DNA from: Cyanophora paradoxa
Taxonomy: Eukaryota > Glaucocystophyceae > Cyanophorales > Cyanophoraceae
DNA length: 64,000 nucleotides
Direction: 5' to 3'
Assembly: GCA_004431415.1 (NCBI GenBank)
Contig: QPMI01000542.1
Span: forward strand, 310,001-374,000
Position 1 is the stretch's first letter; every line of letters begins with the position of its first letter. Below the pieces are notes generated by a model. It saw nothing but the letters and a program-made list of their open reading frames with translations, did not search any database and had not been told where the DNA came from. The position numbers and the translations under genes were made by a program. Below are positions 62,517 through 64,000 of the stretch, piece by piece.

Positions 62517-64000
62517 ATGCGCAGGGTGAGCGCTGTCTGGGAGGCTGCGATCGAGTTGCAGAGAACAAACGACTCCGAAGGCGGCGTGCTGAAGAGCGAA
62601 ATTGAGGCCCACATCAGGGCGAACTGGAATCTGTATTTCGGCAACCGCCCCGTACCTGCGACGGTGTCGCGGATCATCGCCGAGAGGCTGGGCGCGCGCG
62701 GCGGCAATCGATTCCGCCACGCCGGCGGCCCGGAGTCGGCCTACAATCCTGACAGCAAATGCGCGCAAACTAAAGCTCTCCCCCACTGCGGCATTCGTTC
62801 ACATCTCTATGACGCGAAATTGCAGGGGCGCCAATTAACCGCGAATCAATTGAAGTCGAAGCGAATTCGAAGCAGAAGCCGGCCGCGGGCGCAAATTCGA
62901 GGAAGAAGGCCAAGAAGTTGGAGTCAGGATCTTCGGCTGCGGCATCTTCGGCGCCGGCATCGAGCAAACGCAAAGACAGCGCCCCTCGACCGAGCACAAA
63001 GAGAAAGCTCGAGTTCACCGCAGAACTCTCTGAGACAGAAAAGGTTCGTCCGAATATTTCGATGTTGCAAGTTGATTGCCCAAAGCTGCTAGTGACTTAA
63101 TATTAATGGCCATTTAGAGTGCAATGGACAGCGACGACGATGGCGAGAAGTCGAATGCGGCCCCGACACGGCCCGTGAAATCTCCCAAACGCTCTCGAGC
63201 TCGAGCTTCTTCCTCTACACCGGCACCCGCTTTGCCAGACGAGGCTAATTCCGCACAGGTAGCTGCTGACGCCTCCAGCCAGTCGCTTCGTCTTCGCGAT
63301 TACTTCTGCTAATTACCCGATCGTAATCAGCAATAGACTGACATATAGGCCATGTAGACTGACGCCGCCATATAAACTGACGCGGCCTTATAGACTGACG
63401 TGGCCTTCTCACGGCGTGCTATGCCCACGAGCAAGGGGGACCGGCATGCATCTGCTCCGCGAGACGGCATTACTCCTGCTGAGGTCGACATCAACACACA
63501 GGTGTCACCTTCAAATATATCTAATATTAATTGTAATATACCTCACTGCCAAAGGCGTCTGCAGTCCTCGAGGAGAAGCTTAAGCACTGAGCGCGAGACA
63601 CAGCCATCGGCTGCCAGCGAGAGCCTGAGCTCTGCATCTGGCCGTGGGCGAGGAAGAAGCCGCCCTCGAGCTCTGCAGGTGCCCTCCATCTCTCATGCCT
63701 AGGCCTCCCTGCTCTGAAATTCAAGATTTACAGGCGCGGACATCGCGATCGATATCGATATCGTCCCCCATCGACTTGGAAACGGAGACCAATTTCGCCA
63801 GCTTGCCTTTCGTACGTCTTTCTTCTCGTTGTGACGTTCCTTCGTAATCGAACTAAATTATGACAGAGTATGCCCTTGAGCGCTAGCTCTTCTTCTCCTG
63901 CTGCGCCTGCAGCCACGACGGAACAGATTGCGGTCAATTCGGGCTTTTTATATTGCGTAGCAATTTCGCAGTTGCATTAATATTTCATCGTCCTTCGCAG
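62517..64000 (+). CDS. Basic, Ser-rich protein with possible winged-helix N-terminus (partial)
   Basis: The first exon from ATG 62,517 reads MRRVSAVWEAAIELQRTNDS, then a helix-rich segment with VLKSEIEAHIRANW and VPATVSRIIAERLGARGG. Its length and pattern resemble a small winged-helix or linker-histone-like DNA-binding fold, but I see no diagnostic residue. After an acceptor at about 62,828 a Lys/Ser/Ala-rich exon follows (KKAKKLESGSSAAASSAPAS, then PSTKRKLEFTAELSETEK to about 63,041). Next comes an exon after 63,118 (MDSDDDGEKSNAAPTRPVK to about 63,259), then further Ser/Arg-rich exons (about 63,400-63,515 and 63,558-63,680). Exons at about 63,733-63,808 and from 63,866 carry on and the gene leaves the window. 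Basic runs (KRKLE, KSPKRSRARA) suggest a nuclear protein. The exact donor of exon 1 is not resolved. The family is not recognised. Confidence 0.5.
63333..63405. repeat. Four ~21-bp repeats in an intron
   Basis: Imperfect TAGACTGACGYGGCCNTA-type units occur four times in a row, inside an intron of the 62,517 gene. Confidence 0.7.

Noticed and set aside
1-64000. Bacterial or viral origin of the window.
   Set aside because: Phase-consistent GT-AG introns, an SHPRH-like ATPase and CACTA ends indicate eukaryotic nuclear DNA.

Overview
The window is nuclear DNA of a GC-rich, intron-dense eukaryote, most likely a unicellular alga or other protist. The evidence is many short exons with GT-AG borders (donors often GTGCGN), animal/plant-type gene families, a CACTA-type DNA transposon and no prokaryotic operon structure. 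I cannot name the species.

Layout. Bases 1 to about 50,060 are a recent tandem segmental duplication. The basic unit (~7.56 kb) has three parts: a GC-rich, palindrome-rich leader with a dense GANTC array; a multi-exon gene segment coding for a signal sequence and a long extracellular domain; and the right-hand ~1.2 kb of a CACTA transposon followed by a ~490 bp GC-rich linker. Unit starts lie at 1, 15,754, 29,124, 36,686 and 44,242. The first two periods are longer because they hold extra blocks: a 5'-truncated formate/nitrite-transporter (FNT) gene (7.28-8.96 kb, first unit only), a ~1.2 kb flank, and a 5.1 kb CACTA element (10,131-15,230 and 23,501-28,601) with a perfect 41-bp terminal inverted repeat and a GAG target duplication.

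Only the fifth unit runs on into the complete gene. There the extracellular segment is spliced to a pentameric ligand-gated ion channel (pLGIC) module with an agonist-binding-type beta domain and four membrane helices, ending at 53,350. The four upstream copies stop at the same exon, before the channel module, where a short sequence resembling the RING exon of the neighbouring gene and then transposon DNA take over. They are therefore either pseudogenes or genes for channel-less ectodomains.

Convergent to the channel gene is a minus-strand SNF2 ATPase with a RING finger between its helicase halves, of the SHPRH/RAD5 kind (53,628-61,630). Divergent from that, a plus-strand gene with a possible winged-helix start and a basic, serine-rich remainder runs off the window end.

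Unit copies differ almost only by one-base changes in G or C runs. This looks like uncorrected long-read error, so apparent frameshifts, including several in the fifth copy, should not be read as biology without raw reads.
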